A DNA stretch of 64,000 nucleotides from Elusimicrobiota bacterium (lineage in GTDB: Bacteria; Elusimicrobiota; Elusimicrobia; UBA1565; UBA9628), in NCBI GenBank assembly GCA_016212855.1, contig JACRDP010000015.1:1-64000 (forward strand). The letters run 5' to 3'. This document shows, piece by piece, positions 39,957-52,800 of this stretch. Both the position numbers and the translations under genes were made by a program. The notes beneath the pieces were generated by a model. It was given only the letters and a program-made list of their open reading frames with translations, was not told the origin of the DNA and made no database searches. The first letter of the stretch is position 1; each line of letters starts with the position of its first letter.

Positions 39957-40717
39957 TTCTTCACCTTGACGGGGGATTTGAGCCGGGACTTGAGCTGGGC
40001 GCGGGCGAACTCCATCATGCCGCGCGCGTTGGCGTCTTTCTCGCCTTTGATCGCTTTCTCGAGCTCGGCGATATTTTTCTCGTCGCCGACGAGGCCGGCC
40101 GTCTCGGCCGCCTGCAGGCGCGCGGTCGCATCAGGGCTCTTGAGCGCGGAGATTGCGACCGACAGACCCGACCGGTCGCCGCACTTGGCCAAAGAGGAGG
40201 CCGCCTGGAGACGCACACCGCCGTCCTTGTCGGTGAGGGCCGACATCAGCGCCGGGACGGCTTCCTTGGCGCCGATCTCGCCGAGCGAGGCGGCGGCCGT
40301 CTTGCGCGCGAGCGGGTCCGGATCGGAGAGCACGCCCGCCAGCGGAATCACGGCGGCGGGGGCGCGCATCTTCCCGAGGGTGCGCATCGCGGCGTGCCGC
40401 ACGGGGGCCTCCGCGTCCTTGAGCGCGCCGGTCAGAGGGCCGACGGCGACAGGATCGGGAACGTAGACGAGGGCTGTCGCCGCGGCCTGGCGCACGTAGG
40501 GATGCTGATCGGCGAGCAGCTTCAGGAGCGCCGGGACGGCCGCCGGATTGCGCGTCCCGCCCAGATCCTCGGCGGCCTGCTTGCGGGCCTGCGGCTCGGA
40601 AGACTTGGAGGCGGCGATCGCCGCTTTGAGGATGTCGGGGGCTTGAGCGCGGCACACGGACGCGTCTATCGCCGCTGATAAGAGGAAGGCGGCCGCGCAA
40701 AGCGGTCGAAGTCTCAC
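39953..40717 (-). CDS. Secreted HEAT-repeat protein
   Basis: A 254-residue exported protein with about six HEAT/PBS-lyase repeats of roughly 31 residues (for example PAAVPALLKLLADQHPYVRQAA and PVAVGPLTGALKDAEAPVRHAA). I chose the GTG at 40717, where the signal peptide begins (RLRPLCAAAFLLSA), because TATGAT lies 6 nt upstream and TTGAAC 18 bp before that. A longer in-frame ATG at 40753 would overlap this promoter. HEAT repeats bind proteins. The 3' end overlaps the cyclase gene by 4 nt, so the pair may work together in the periplasm. Confidence 0.82.
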   Translation of the reverse strand: MRLRPLCAAAFLLSAAIDASVCRAQAPDILKAAIAASKSSEPQARKQAAEDLGGTRNPAAVPALLKLLADQHPYVRQAAATALVYVPDPVAVGPLTGALKDAEAPVRHAAMRTLGKMRAPAAVIPLAGVLSDPDPLARKTAAASLGEIGAKEAVPALMSALTDKDGGVRLQAASSLAKCGDRSGLSVAISALKSPDATARLQAAETAGLVGDEKNIAELEKAIKGEKDANARGMMEFARAQLKSRLKSPVKVKK

Positions 40718-40723
40718 CGGGGG

Positions 40724-40753
40724 ATCATAGCGAGTCCCCCCCCGGCCGTTCAA
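40724..40753 (-). promoter_or_regulatory. Promoter of the HEAT-cyclase-hutH operon
   Basis: TTGAAC (40753-40748), an 18-bp spacer and TATGAT (40729-40724) are followed by 6 nt and the GTG at 40717. The promoter starts 15 bp from the long inverted repeat at 40769. Confidence 0.6.
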
Positions 40754-40768
40754 GTCATTCGTGTGAGT

Positions 40769-40845
40769 GGGTGTCAGGCTTCACTATTAACAATTCTCTT
40801 CAATTCAGCATTATGGAGAATTGTTAATAGTGAAGCCTGACACCC
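40769..40845. repeat. 30-bp perfect inverted repeat, MITE/REP-like
   Basis: Two perfect 30-bp arms (40769-40798 and 40816-40845, opening GGGTGTCAGGC and ending GCCTGACACCC) flank a 17-nt loop. The element is much more AT-rich than the chromosome around it. It lies between the stop of the giant gene and the promoter of the HEAT gene, where it would form a very strong hairpin in RNA. It has no coding capacity. It looks like a non-autonomous mobile palindrome, for example one moved by a Y1/RAYT transposase, and could also stop read-through from the giant gene. Confidence 0.8.
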
Positions 40846-40859
40846 TCTCTCCGTGAGAC

Positions 40860-43800
40860 TCAGTGGATGACGCCGATCTTGCGGATCGCGGTGGCGGTGC
40901 CGCCGGGGGCCTTGGCGCGGATGCGGGCGGTGTAGCCGCCCTTGGAGACGAGGATGCCGGCGTCGTTGCGGCCGTTCCAGGTGACGAAGTTCATGCCGGT
41001 CTTGCCGCCCTCGGAGCCGGGAGCCGCCGACAAGGTCTTGACCAGGTAGCCGAGGGCGTCGTAGATCGTGATCGTCACGTCCGCGTCGGCGTTGAGAGTG
41101 TAGGTGATCTTCGTGATGCCCAGGTCGCCGCCTTTGCGCGAGTCGAACGGGTTCGGGAAGTTGCTGACGCCGGACAGGATGGTGTCGCTCACGCCCGTGC
41201 CGGCGCTCTGCGCCAGCGGCGACCAGTTCGAGGTCACGCCCGCGCCGCTGATGGCGCGCACGCGGTAGGAGTAGAACTGCGACGCCTTGCGCGCGCCCTC
41301 GCCGGGGAAGGTCGGGTCGCCCACGTTGTAGGTGGTCAGGCGCGAGGCGACGACGTTGAGCGTGCGCCAGATCACGGTCTGAGCCAGATCTTTGGGATCG
41401 CCGCCGCGCTCCTGGAACTCGTATGCGGCCACGCCCGAGACGAGTTGCAAGGACGGAGACCACCTGACCGAGTACATCACCTTGCCCTGCTCGAGCGGCG
41501 TAGCCGCGCCGGGCGTCGTCGGGGCCCCCGGGTCGACGCGGTACACCCACATGGGCTGGGGCGGCGACATCGAGCCCGCCGCCGAGACGAACTGGGCGAA
41601 GAGGATGGCGCCGGAGTCCGAGAGCAGCTCGCCGGCGGTGTGGATGATCGGCGCGGAACCGCGCAGGCCGCGGCCGGTGAACGGCGCCGGGTCGCCGGAC
41701 TGGAAGACGACCTCGAGCGTGTTCGCGATCGTGCCTTTCTTGACGCGCATGATCTCCGAGCCGACATAGACGAGGCCGGGCAAGGTGAGAGAGGTCCAGT
41801 TGTCCACGTAGAAGAAGGTGGTGTCCTGGGTCAGCGGCGTGAGAATGCGCGTGATATTGGGCACCTCGAGGACGAGGTTGCCCAGAGTCGCGCCCGTGAT
41901 CGGCGCGCTGGCGGCCAGAACGCCGAAGTACGACGCCGCGGACAGGCCCGCGATGCTCGTCGCCGTCACCGACGACCACTTGTGGGTGATGCCGATCGGG
42001 TCGTCGTAGAAGCGGCCGACGGCGACCTGGTAGTAGCCGGACGTGCCGACGATGGGCAGGTTGAAGTTGAGCGAGCCGGCGCTCTTGGCCCACGCCGAGG
42101 GCGCCAGGCCCTGGCCGGGGTCGGCGGCGGTCTTGGCCAGGTTGCCCTGGTCGGCGACGTCGAGGCCGATGCGGAACTGCGGCTTGTTGGAGCCGGGCGC
42201 GAAAAGCACCAGGTCCACGATGCCGTCCTTGTTGATGTCGACGTCGAGGATGCCCGTGCCGGTCAGGTCGGTCGTGGGCGTGCCGTCGCCGAGCAGAGAG
42301 ACCTGGGTCGGGCGCGTGCTCTCGCCGATCTTGAAGTTGTCCGGCGCGCCGTCTCCGTTGACGTCGATGAGCGGCGAGGCGCCGGAGCCGCAGCCCGCGG
42401 GCCACGGCGTGCCGTCCGGGCAGATCCACTTGGTCTGATCCGGGATCGGATTCGCGTTGGCGTCGTAGCAGATGTTGTTGCGCGGGTTGACCGGGTCTTT
42501 GCCGTTGTTGCAGTTGACCGTGTCCACCTTCGCCCACGCGGGGAAGCCGAGCGCGTTGCCCGGGACGCCGGGGCCGGCGCGCGTGACGATGATCGGCGGA
42601 ACCATCGAGCTCACCGACACGCCCGGAACGGTCAGGGGCGCGATCAGCAGGGCCTTCGAGATGATCGGCGGCTGCTTGACCGGGTCCGGCGCGGCGACGA
42701 CGGGCGCGCCGTCGGGAGCGATGATGTCGACGAACTTCTCGAGCTGGAAGCCGAGCGTGTGCGTCAGGGTGTTCCCGCCCAAGCGGTCGATGTAGCCGAT
42801 GTCGGCGGTGACGAAGAAGCTCGCCGTGGCGGTCGTCACCCGCACGAACGGGAACGCGCCCTGGGTCAGGCTCACGAGCGCGACGCCGTTGGAGAACGCC
42901 CCGGCCGTCGAGACCGGCAGCACGCCGATCAAGGTGTCCAGGTTCGACGTGAAGACGCGGTCGCCGTTGTCGAGCCAGACCTTGATGAAGGACGCGTCGC
43001 CGTCGCCGGTGAGCGCGACCGAGGAGGTCGTGATCGTGCCGTGCTGCTTGAAGCGTATCTGCGAGACCGCGACGAAGTCGGACGTGGTCTTCATGTCCAC
43101 CTGAAGGACCGCGACGTTGGCGTCGCCCTGGCCCGCGCCCGACGGCGCCAGCGACACGCCGCTGACCTGCAGGGTGATCGGGTTGATCGCGACGTTGCTG
43201 CCGACGTACGGATAGGTCGTCGAGCCCGTGCCGAGCGGGTTGATCCGCGTGATGCCGGTCAGGAAGGACGGCAGGACGGCGTCGCCGCGCGGCATCACGA
43301 TCCACGAAGGATCGCGCACGGTCAGGTTGATCAGATCGTTCTGCACGGCCGCGTCGCCGATGTCGTAGGCCACGAAGAAGGCCTGCGCGGTCGGGCCGAT
43401 GAACTGGTCCGCATTTAAGGTAACGAGCGCCTGGACGTCCGAGTCGTTGCCCTGGTTGTACACGTCCACCTTGCGCACGGGCACGCCGACCGAGTGGTTG
43501 ATCGTCGGCGACGGGGCGGTGCCCAACAGGTCGCCGCGCGAGATGATCGCCAAGCAGGGCTTGCCGGTCGCGTTGTCGACGCCGGGCGTGAAGGCCGTCG
43601 GGCAGCCGGGGCCGGCGAAGGTCATCAGTTCGGCTCCGTTGAGCAGGATCTTGCCGCCGACGGCCGTTCCCGAGTTGTCGATGGGGAAGCCCTTCGTCGA
43701 GGTCACGACCAGGTCGAACGGCGCCGCGACGCTGCTCGAGACCGCGGTCACGAGCGTGGTGTTCACCTCGGAGATGTTGACGTCGTTGAGGTCGAGCGCG

Positions 43801-46800
43801 TCGTTCTGATTGATGTCCTTGAAGACGCGGATGAACTTGACGTTCGTGTTCCGGCCGAGAGGCTTGTTCGTATCCTGCGAGCCGCCGCCGCGCTCGACGC
43901 GCAGCGCGCGCCACGGCGCCAGAGCGATGTCCGTCGTCAAATTCATGCGCAGCATCGCCACGTTGGACTGGGCCTGCGTCACGCCTCCGATGCCCGCCGC
44001 GACGTCGTTGACGCCGAAGGTCACCTGCGAGATGACCTTCGTGATCGTCAGGAGCGGGTTCGATCCGAACGTCGGCGTGGAGAAGGCCACTATGTTGGGC
44101 ACCTGCAAGGTGACGTAGTTCGGATTGAGGATCGCGACGCCGAGCTTGTTGCCCTCGGCGGCGAACTGAGAGATGTCGTAGGTCAGGAAGTAGTCGGACG
44201 GCGTCGTGCCGACCAGGATCGGCTTCTTGAGCACGAGGGTCACCGTCGCCGAGCTGAACGTCTCGTTTCCGAAGGAGATCAGGTTCGGGTAGTCGCCGAG
44301 CGGGCCGGGCGTTGAGTCGGCGATCGTGAAGTTGCTGTTGCCGTCGACGTCCTGCCAGAGCTTGATGACGTTGACGTCGCTGTCGAGCGCCCCGTTCGCC
44401 CCGGTGCGGTCGATCTTCAGACGCGTGACGATCGCGGTGTTCCGGTCGGTGCGCAGGCGCAGGCGGAGCATGGCGACGTTCTTGGAGTTCTGGAACGCCG
44501 TGTTACCGGAAACCTGGTCGAAGTCGACCGTGACCGTGTTGATCGTCGGGGCCACCACGAAGGTCGGGCTCGCCACGGGCGTCGTGCCCACGAAGACGGT
44601 CGTGTGGCCGGCGTTCGTCGGCGTCAGCTTGAAGCGCGTGCCGTCGGGCACGTTCACGCCGGTGACCTCGTTGGGCGGGGTCAAGGTCGGGTGAGAGAAC
44701 TTCGCCGAGACCGACACGTCGAACGCCACGTAGAGCACGCTCGGCGTGGACGTGATCAACGTATAGCCCGGGGAGCCGATCTGCGCGTCGTTGAGCGCGA
44801 TCGCGATGCGCCCGGGCGCCTCCGGCGGCGCGCCGAAGTACGAGGCGCCGAGCAAGACGTCGCTGATATTCAGACCGGTCGCCGGGTCGCGGTGGAAGAC
44901 GCCGTCGGCCGATTTGTAGATCTTGACCGTGGACAGGTCGAGGTCGTCGCCGTTGAGGCCCAGCGGCAGCGAGCGGTTGAGCTTGAGCTCGCTGAGCTGG
45001 ACCTCGAAGCCTCCCGACGTCAGGTCCAGGCGCAGGGCCGCGAGGTTGTTCTGGCCCTGCTCGATCTGCGGCGCCAGGTACGTCCCCGTCGAGTGCGCGG
45101 TCGGCACCGTGTTCAGGTAGCCGCGGATGACGTTGACGATGCCGGTGCCGGCGGGGTTGACGTCGGTGTAGCCGACGATCTCGCCGTCGATGAGCATGTA
45201 GTCCGTCGCGCCGAGCGCGGGCACGGGCAGGCCCTGCGTCGAGCTGACGAGCCAGACCGGCTCGACCGTGCCGGCCGGGTTCACGCCGATCACCGTCTCC
45301 AAGGTCGGCGCCGGGTAGGTGCCGCTCGAGGTGCTGAAGTACGGCGTCGCCTTGACCGACATGACCTGCGGCGCGGCGATGATCGCGCGGACCTTGCCGC
45401 CGAACGGCAGGGGCGAGGCGGGATCGTAGCTGTTGGGCAGGGCCAGCGAGTTCAGGAACGGGTTGTCGGTCACGGGCGACAAGGTCGGCAAAGACGTCGG
45501 CCGCACGTCGACGCCGAGCGTGCGCGGCTGGAACGTGAACTGGTCGGTCGGACGCGCGGTGGCCGACATTCGCAGAGCGACGAAATAGCGCTGCGGCTGC
45601 GGCGCGAGCAGAGCCGTCACGATCTTAAGCGGCGGGTACAAGTTGATCTGCGAGACGAGCGGCAGGCCCTGGTAGTTGCCGAACGTCCCGGAGCCCACGA
45701 GCACGTCGTTGGTCGGGTTGAAGATGCCGTCGTTGTTGACGTCGAACCAGAGCTGCGTCTCGTCCACGTCGCCCGCGATCGAGCCGCCCTGCGTGGCCGT
45801 GCCGGTGGCGTAGACCAGCATCCAACGCCATGAGGCGTCGGCGATATCGGCCGACATATTGACCACCGCGACCGCGACCGTGCTCTTCTGCTGGAGGTAC
45901 GGGCCGAGCCCGCTGTCGATCGAGTCGAGCGCGGACATGCGCACGAGGTCGGCGTACTCGGCGAGGTTGGCCACGAACGAGATCGAGCGGCCGGGCGGCT
46001 GGACGCCGACGTTCGTCGTCGCCATCGTCTTCGGAGAGGCGATCTTGAAGTACGACGTCGTCGGGATCGCGATGCCGATGTTGGCCTGCGGCGACACCGT
46101 GGCGAGCGGGTTGATGTCGAAGGTGACGTAGTAGTCTTTCTTGCCGGTGTCGATGGTCTGCCCGCCGCCGCCGATGAGGCTCTGGATCGGGATGCGCGCC
46201 GGACCGGAGATCACGGTCCCCGTCGGGTAGTCCTGCGCCGCCGTGCCCTCCTGGGCGCGGTCGCAGTTCGTGTAGCGGTTGTTGCCCAGGTCGAGGCCGT
46301 GGCAGTAGACGACCTCCTTGAGCAGTTCGTTCGTCTGGTTGTCGTTGAGGACGAGGCGGCTCTCCTGGTCGTTCGGGAACGGGTTGTCCGACGGGAACAT
46401 CGTCGCGATGCCGATCACGTCGAGGTTGATGCCGACCAAGGTCCCGGTCGCGTAGAGCGGGATGGCGGTCGGCGCCGACGGGAACAGGTGCACGACGGCG
46501 TTGAGCGGGCTCACCTGCGAGTCGGAGGAGATGTCGAGCAGGCCGTCGCCGTCCTGGTCGAGCCACACCTTCACGTTGGTCACGTCGGAGGCCTTGTTGT
46601 TGAGGGCGAGCAGGGAGTTGTAGCCGCCGCCGCTGAGCATCGTCGACGGCACCCAGCGGTCGAGCTTGAGGCCCGACCAGTCGGCCGCGCCGGAGTTGAC
46701 GCGCAAGGTGACCTTGGCCACCGGCTGGTTCTTGTCGTTCTGAGAGACCTTCGACGGGATCGCGTCCGTCGCCACGGCGGAGGTGCTCGTGCCCTGACGG

Positions 46801-49800
46801 TTCCAGTCGGTCATGACGACCTGGTCGGGCGTCGCCATCACGACGACCTGGGTCGAGGCGATCGGCGAGAACGTCTTGACGACGCCGTTGCCCGCGAGCG
46901 GGACGATGTTCGCGTTCGAGATGCTCATGCCGTGCGTCTGCCCGGGTTCGGCCGAGGCGTCATAGTCGTAGACGAGGAAGTAGGTCTTCGTCGCGACGTC
47001 GATCGTGCCGTTGACTCCGAGCGGCGAGGGGATGTTGATCGCGGCCAGACGGGTCTCGCCCGGCGGGAACGTCGCCTCGGTGACGAGGCGGTCGATCGAG
47101 AAGTTCAGGATGCCGTCGCCGGGCGTCGTGACCTGGTTCGACTGCGTGTCCAGGTACAGCTTGACCTTGCTGATCGCGCTGTCGAGGCCGGTGCCGCTGT
47201 GGTTGACCGTGATCTTCGAGAGCGCGCCGGTGAAGCCGTCGGTCCACATCGACAGTCGCATCACGCCGACGTTCAGCGCGCCCTGGTTGACGTAAGTGTA
47301 GGTGGACAGGCTCAGCAGCGGCGGCTGCCACCACGCGTTGATGTCGTAGTCGCTGGTGCTGGCGGTCAGGACGTTGATCTGCGCGGGCTCGCGCTCGACC
47401 GACGACGTCGAGGTCTTGATCGGGAAGTTGTTCGACGCGACGCCGACCTGCGAGACCGGATCGAGCGTGATGTCGCTGGCGCCGATGATCGTGAGGCCGA
47501 AGCTGCGCGGCAGCTCGCCGTTGGAGTAGCCCGAGGACGCGATCTTGACCGTCACGAACATGAACTTGCTCTGCGCGGCGTTGATCGTCAGGTTGCCGAG
47601 CACCGGCGGCGGCAGGGCGTTGAGCGCGGTCTGGTTGTACGGGGGCGGGGCCGTGCCGAAGTACCAGGTTCCGGCGCCGTTGTAGACGGCGGTCGCGACG
47701 AACATGTCGGTGACGGGGTCGAAGCGGCCGTTCTGCGCCGAGGGATCATCGAGCCACAGCGCGACCTCGGTGACCTTGTTGGTGTCGAAATTGGTCTCAG
47801 GATCTCGTCGGTATACGCGCATGCCCTGCAACTCGCCGATCAGCGGCTGGCCGGACGGGAAGACGCGCATGTCCAGGCGCAGCATCGGGACCGGGTCCGG
47901 GGACGTCGGGACGTTGCCGTCGCCCTGGTTCAATGTGCGCTTCGTGACGCCGAAGGAGACCTTCGCCGGCGGAATCGGGCCGTTCGGCGGCGGGTTCGAC
48001 TCGGGCGCGAAGTCGGTGGGCGTGACGATGATGCCGGCGAGGACCACGTCCGGGTCCGAGCGCAGGGCCGGGTTCGCCGGCAGGCCGAAGCGCGCGCCGT
48101 CGTTCGTGTAGCCGAACAGCGACGAATCCTGGTAGTAGGTGGCCTGCACGTTCAGATTTTCAACAACGGTGTCGACGAGACCGAGGTTGACGTAGGAACC
48201 GGCCTCGGTGGGAGTGAAATTGTGGAAGGTCGCTCCGACCGGCAGGCTGCCGAGGTCGAGCAAGGAGACAGTGCTCGTCGAGCCGTTCGAGGCGAAATTG
48301 ACCGCGCCGGAGAAGATATTGCCGTTGGCGGCGTCACCGGCCGCGACGTTGCCGAACAGGTCTCGCGCCTTGACGGACAGCAAACCGGTAATTCCGACCT
48401 TGAGGGGGCTGGCCGCGGTGTAAGGATGATTGACCGAAAGGTACACGGCCCGGCCGGGCGTGATCTGATGGACCTGGGTGATCGGCGGGAACACCGCCGT
48501 GCCGCCTAACTGCGCCTGCGCCTGAACGGTGGCACCCCCCGCCAGGCGGCCCCACATATAGAACGGCCCCTGCGTGAGGCCGGCTCCGCCGGGGATCGTG
48601 ACGTCGATCTGGTTGCCGAACAGCGGCGTCCAGAAGCCCGAGGGCGAGGTCGCGACGATGACGGCCGTCGGGTCGATGCCGGCGTACAGGTCCTGGGTCA
48701 GGATCGTGTTGTAGCGGATGATGAAGGTCGACGAGGTCGACGTGACGTTGCCGAACTGGTCGAGCAGCTGCGCCGCGACGACGGTGTTCGTGGTCACGCC
48801 GGACTCGTACTGGACCGTCGTGCCGGCGATCAGGCGGCGCGGCGGGGTGGCCCAGCCGATCTGCGCCGGCGGGCCGGGATTGACGCCGTAGGTCGCGTAG
48901 CCGACCTCCCAGCTCGGGTACGTGACGCCCGAGGCGCTCAAAGTGTGCGAGCCGCCGCCGACCGTCAGCAAGGTATCGATGAGGTAGAAGGAGGTCGCCG
49001 ACTTGTTGACCTCGAGATTGACGACTCCGGGCGGGGGTCCGAAGTTGCCCGCCTGTCCGCCGGTCGAGAACGCGACCTGGCCGGAGGAGTTGCTGTTCAC
49101 GCCGAGCTCGATGTAGCCGAGGCCGAAGTCCTGGCCGGGGCGCACCGGCGACGGGTTGCCGAAGAAGTCGCGCGTCTCGATGAAGATCGGCTGGGAGGTC
49201 GTCCCGGCGAGCAAGGTCTGCGGCACGCCGGTCGACAGCGCGACGCGGTCGATCACGTCGGGGATGATGAACACGCCTTGATTACGTCCGAACAGGCCGG
49301 TCGCCGTGAGCCCGATGACGGGCTTCGTGCCGCCGATGAGAGAGTAATTCGTCGTCGCCGTCGTATCGAGGTAGTAGAACGTCGCCTGATACTGGCCGAG
49401 CGGGATGTCGACCGTCTGCGTCGAGGTCACGAAGAACGGCGCGAGCGTGCGCGAGCCGTTGACCGCGTCGCTCGAGCGCGAGAACGCGACGTAATCGTTG
49501 TAGCGCGAGGCCTGGCGCGTGACCGTCGTCAGGTTGACCGTGTAGGTCTGAGTCGCGACGATCGGGTTGTTGAAGAGGTCCTGAATCTGGGGCGTGAACT
49601 TGGCCAAAGTGGAACCGAAGTCCACGGTCTTGCCGGCCACCTCGCTGCGCGCGGGGTTGGCGAAGCCGACGTGATCGGAACCGACGGGATCGACGCGCAG
49701 CTGGTGGCTCAGCGCGATGGTTCCGCTCGTCAGGTACAGCTCGATCGTCCACAGGCCGGGCCGCGACCCCTCGCCCGTGTTCACCGCGGGCGAGGCGCCG

Positions 49801-52800
49801 GAATACGAGCTCATGCGGCTGTGGAAGCGGAAGGGCGTTTCCGCGCCGGTGAAGCCGTCGAAGATCGTGAAGTTCGGGATGAAGGTCGTGTTCGTGTTCG
49901 ACGGAACGCCCAGGTCGACGTTGCGGAAGCCATAGTCGCCCAGCGGGCTGCTCGTGCCCTGCGTGCGGCCGGCCGCGGTCTGGATCGCCTTTTCCGAGTT
50001 CGGCACTTTCAGCTGGATCAAGTTGTCGCCCTGGCGCGTCACGTTATTGAAGTCGTCCAGGCGCTGGATGACGTACTGGCCGCCGGCGCCGGCCACGTCG
50101 TCGATACCGGCCACTGCGGACGTCGGCGTCGAAACGAAGACGAGCTGGCTGGGCAGCCCGCCGATCGTCGTCAGCGCGCCGGAGATGTCCTTCTTCGCGG
50201 CGATGTACGGAGCGAGGTTCGACGGAGCCGTCATCGTGCCGACCCAGATGCGCGCGTAGTCGCCGGCCTTCGAGGAAACGTAGTATACGATCGGCGTGCT
50301 GACGCCGACTCGGCCGAACGCGTCGCTGATCACGGTCGTCGAGAAGCCGATGACGGGCTCGCCGCCGACCGTGATCGTGCCGGTCGCGCCGGACACCGTG
50401 ACGACCTGGACGTAGACGGTGGCGCCCGCGGTGATCGGATTGTCGAAGGCGTCGGTCAACTGGCCGGTGATCGCCGTGTTGCCCGGCGCGCTGGGCAGCA
50501 GCGAGCCGGCGGAGATGCTCGTGTCGTCCAGCGGAGCGGCCTTCATCGAATCGGGCGAGGCGGGTGTCACGAGGATCGTCGTCGGCGTGGTGAAGCCGGC
50601 GACCTCGCTGTTGACGACGCCGGGATTGGCCGTCTCCTCGGCGCGCAAGGTGCGCGTGCCGGCCTTCTTCAGCTGGGCGAAGCTCGTCAGCGTCATCTGA
50701 CCGACGGGCGGCGTTCCGGAGGAGAAGGTCACGTTGTTGGACGGCAGGAACGCCGGGTCCTGGTTGCCGCCGAAGAGCTCGGCGACGAAGGTCACGTTGC
50801 TCTTGTAGGCGTTCGGGCCCGTGGACAGGATGTTGCTGTACTGATCGTGGATCGTGAGCGCGCCGCTGAACGCGGCGCCGGCCGTGACCGACGCCGGCAA
50901 TCCGCTCCAGTGGATGTGGTGGGCCGGGCCGGGATGGACCGGGAAGCCGGCCGACGTCGCGTTGGGCCACGTCGACGCGGACGACGAGATCGTCGCGACG
51001 ATGACCGTATACCCCGTCGCGGTCGTCAGCGGCGTGAAGTTGAATTGGCGGTTGCCCAGAATCAGCAGCGCGAACGGCGGCGCGAGCGTGACGCCGGCCG
51101 CGGGGTCGAACGGGAAGTTCAGGCTCACCGTGGGCATCACCGCCGGCGGGTTCGTGTCCTGGTTCGGGCCGACCGGCAGGTCGGTGACCGGGTTGTAGAA
51201 CTGGTCGACGAGCCAGACGTCGCCGAGCATCGGCGGCGAGGTGACGATGTACGGGGTCGGCGTGTTGTCCTTGCCCGGCAGGCCCTCGGTCGGGCCCAGC
51301 AGGCGGCAGACCGCCCCGGGCAGGTAGTCGCACTTGCCGGGCTTCTGCGTCTCGCCGGGCAAGGTCACCTGGAGCGCGAACGCCGTCGAGGCGAAGACCT
51401 TGAAGGGCGCGGTGACGGCCGCCGGCGCCGACGCGAGACAGATGTTCGACGGGCCGTTGGCCGTGCACACCTGGTCGGGCACGGTCGCCTGCGGGAACAC
51501 GCGCACGACCGTGTTCGAGGCCTTGGTCACGAGCGCCAGGTTCGGCGTCCGGGTCATCGTCTGGAACGGCGCGCTGCCGCCGAGCGTCAGCGCCAAGGTC
51601 GACGGGTTGATGTCGTAGGTGTCGCTCGTGTTCAGGTACACCTGCGGGGGCGAGACGGCCACCGCGAGGTTCATGAACTGGTCGACGAGGTTGACCGTCG
51701 CGGTAAACGGGGTGCCCGCGGTCGGCGTCGAGATCGCGCCGGTCACGCCGCCGCTCGGGTAGTTGCCCGAGCCGGGAACCGCGGTCTGGCCCGGCATCAG
51801 CAGCTGCAGGCCCAGCGGGGCCGCCGCGATGACGCTGAAGGTCGAGGACTGCGGGTCGTTGGACAGGCCGGAGCCGCCGAAGTCGGAGGCGACGAGGTAA
51901 TGACCGGTCGCCGCGCGGTGCAGGTTCACCTTCATCACCGGCGTCAGGCCCGAGAGCGTGTTCACCGCCGCCGTCGCGATCGAGGGCGCGTAGGGGTCCG
52001 ACGGGACGATGAGCTGGACGACGAGCTGTCCGACGGGCGGGTAACCCGGCACCAGGTTGAAAAACGCGTCGACGACGCCGACCTGGACGTCGAAGGCCGG
52101 CAGGCCCGCCGTCTGCACGCCCGCCGTCCCGGACTTGCCTGTCGGCGAGCCCTGGCTCGGGGCCTCGCCGGGCAGGATGGTCAGCAGGCGCGAGGGCGTG
52201 CCGGCCAGAACGGGGATCGACGTCGAGTTGTCCGAGGCGAGCGAGGGCGTCGAGAGGCCGTCGACGAGTTCCGCGGTGAGGACGGTCGGAACGGCGGCCC
52301 GCAAAGTGACCGAGAATGTGGCCGACGTCGTGACGACCTGCGTCGTCGGCACGATCACCGCGAACGCGTCGTCGGCTCTGAGACGGATCTGCTGGGTGAC
52401 CCCGGGCGTCAGGTTCCAGAACGAGTCGGCGATGTCGACCGTCGCGTTGAACACGAAGCCCGCCTGCGCGGTGTACACGGCGCCCGTGCGCCCGTTCGTC
52501 GTCGAGCCGGGCACGCGCGACTCCGTCGGCGTCATCACGCGCAGGCGCGTGGGATTATTCGGCAGAAGCGTCATGCCGCCGGAGACGCCGTTGGACAACG
52601 CGATACCGCCGCCGCCGTCGGCCGAGGTCAGCACGCGCGTGCCGGCCGTGCGCAGGAGAATCGACCCGAGCGGGGCCGCGCCGGCCGCCATCGCGACGCT
52701 GCCGAGGCTCGGCACGAACGGATCGTCGCTCGTGAAGACGATGCTCGGCTTGGCGACCGTCGTGACCACGTTGTAGCGCGAGTCCGTCGCGTACGCCGTG

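Noticed and set aside
40774-43914. A second minus-strand frame of 1,046 codons at the end of the giant gene
   Set aside because: Out-of-frame reading of the giant gene that continues through the inverted repeat; its composition is Arg-rich without motifs.
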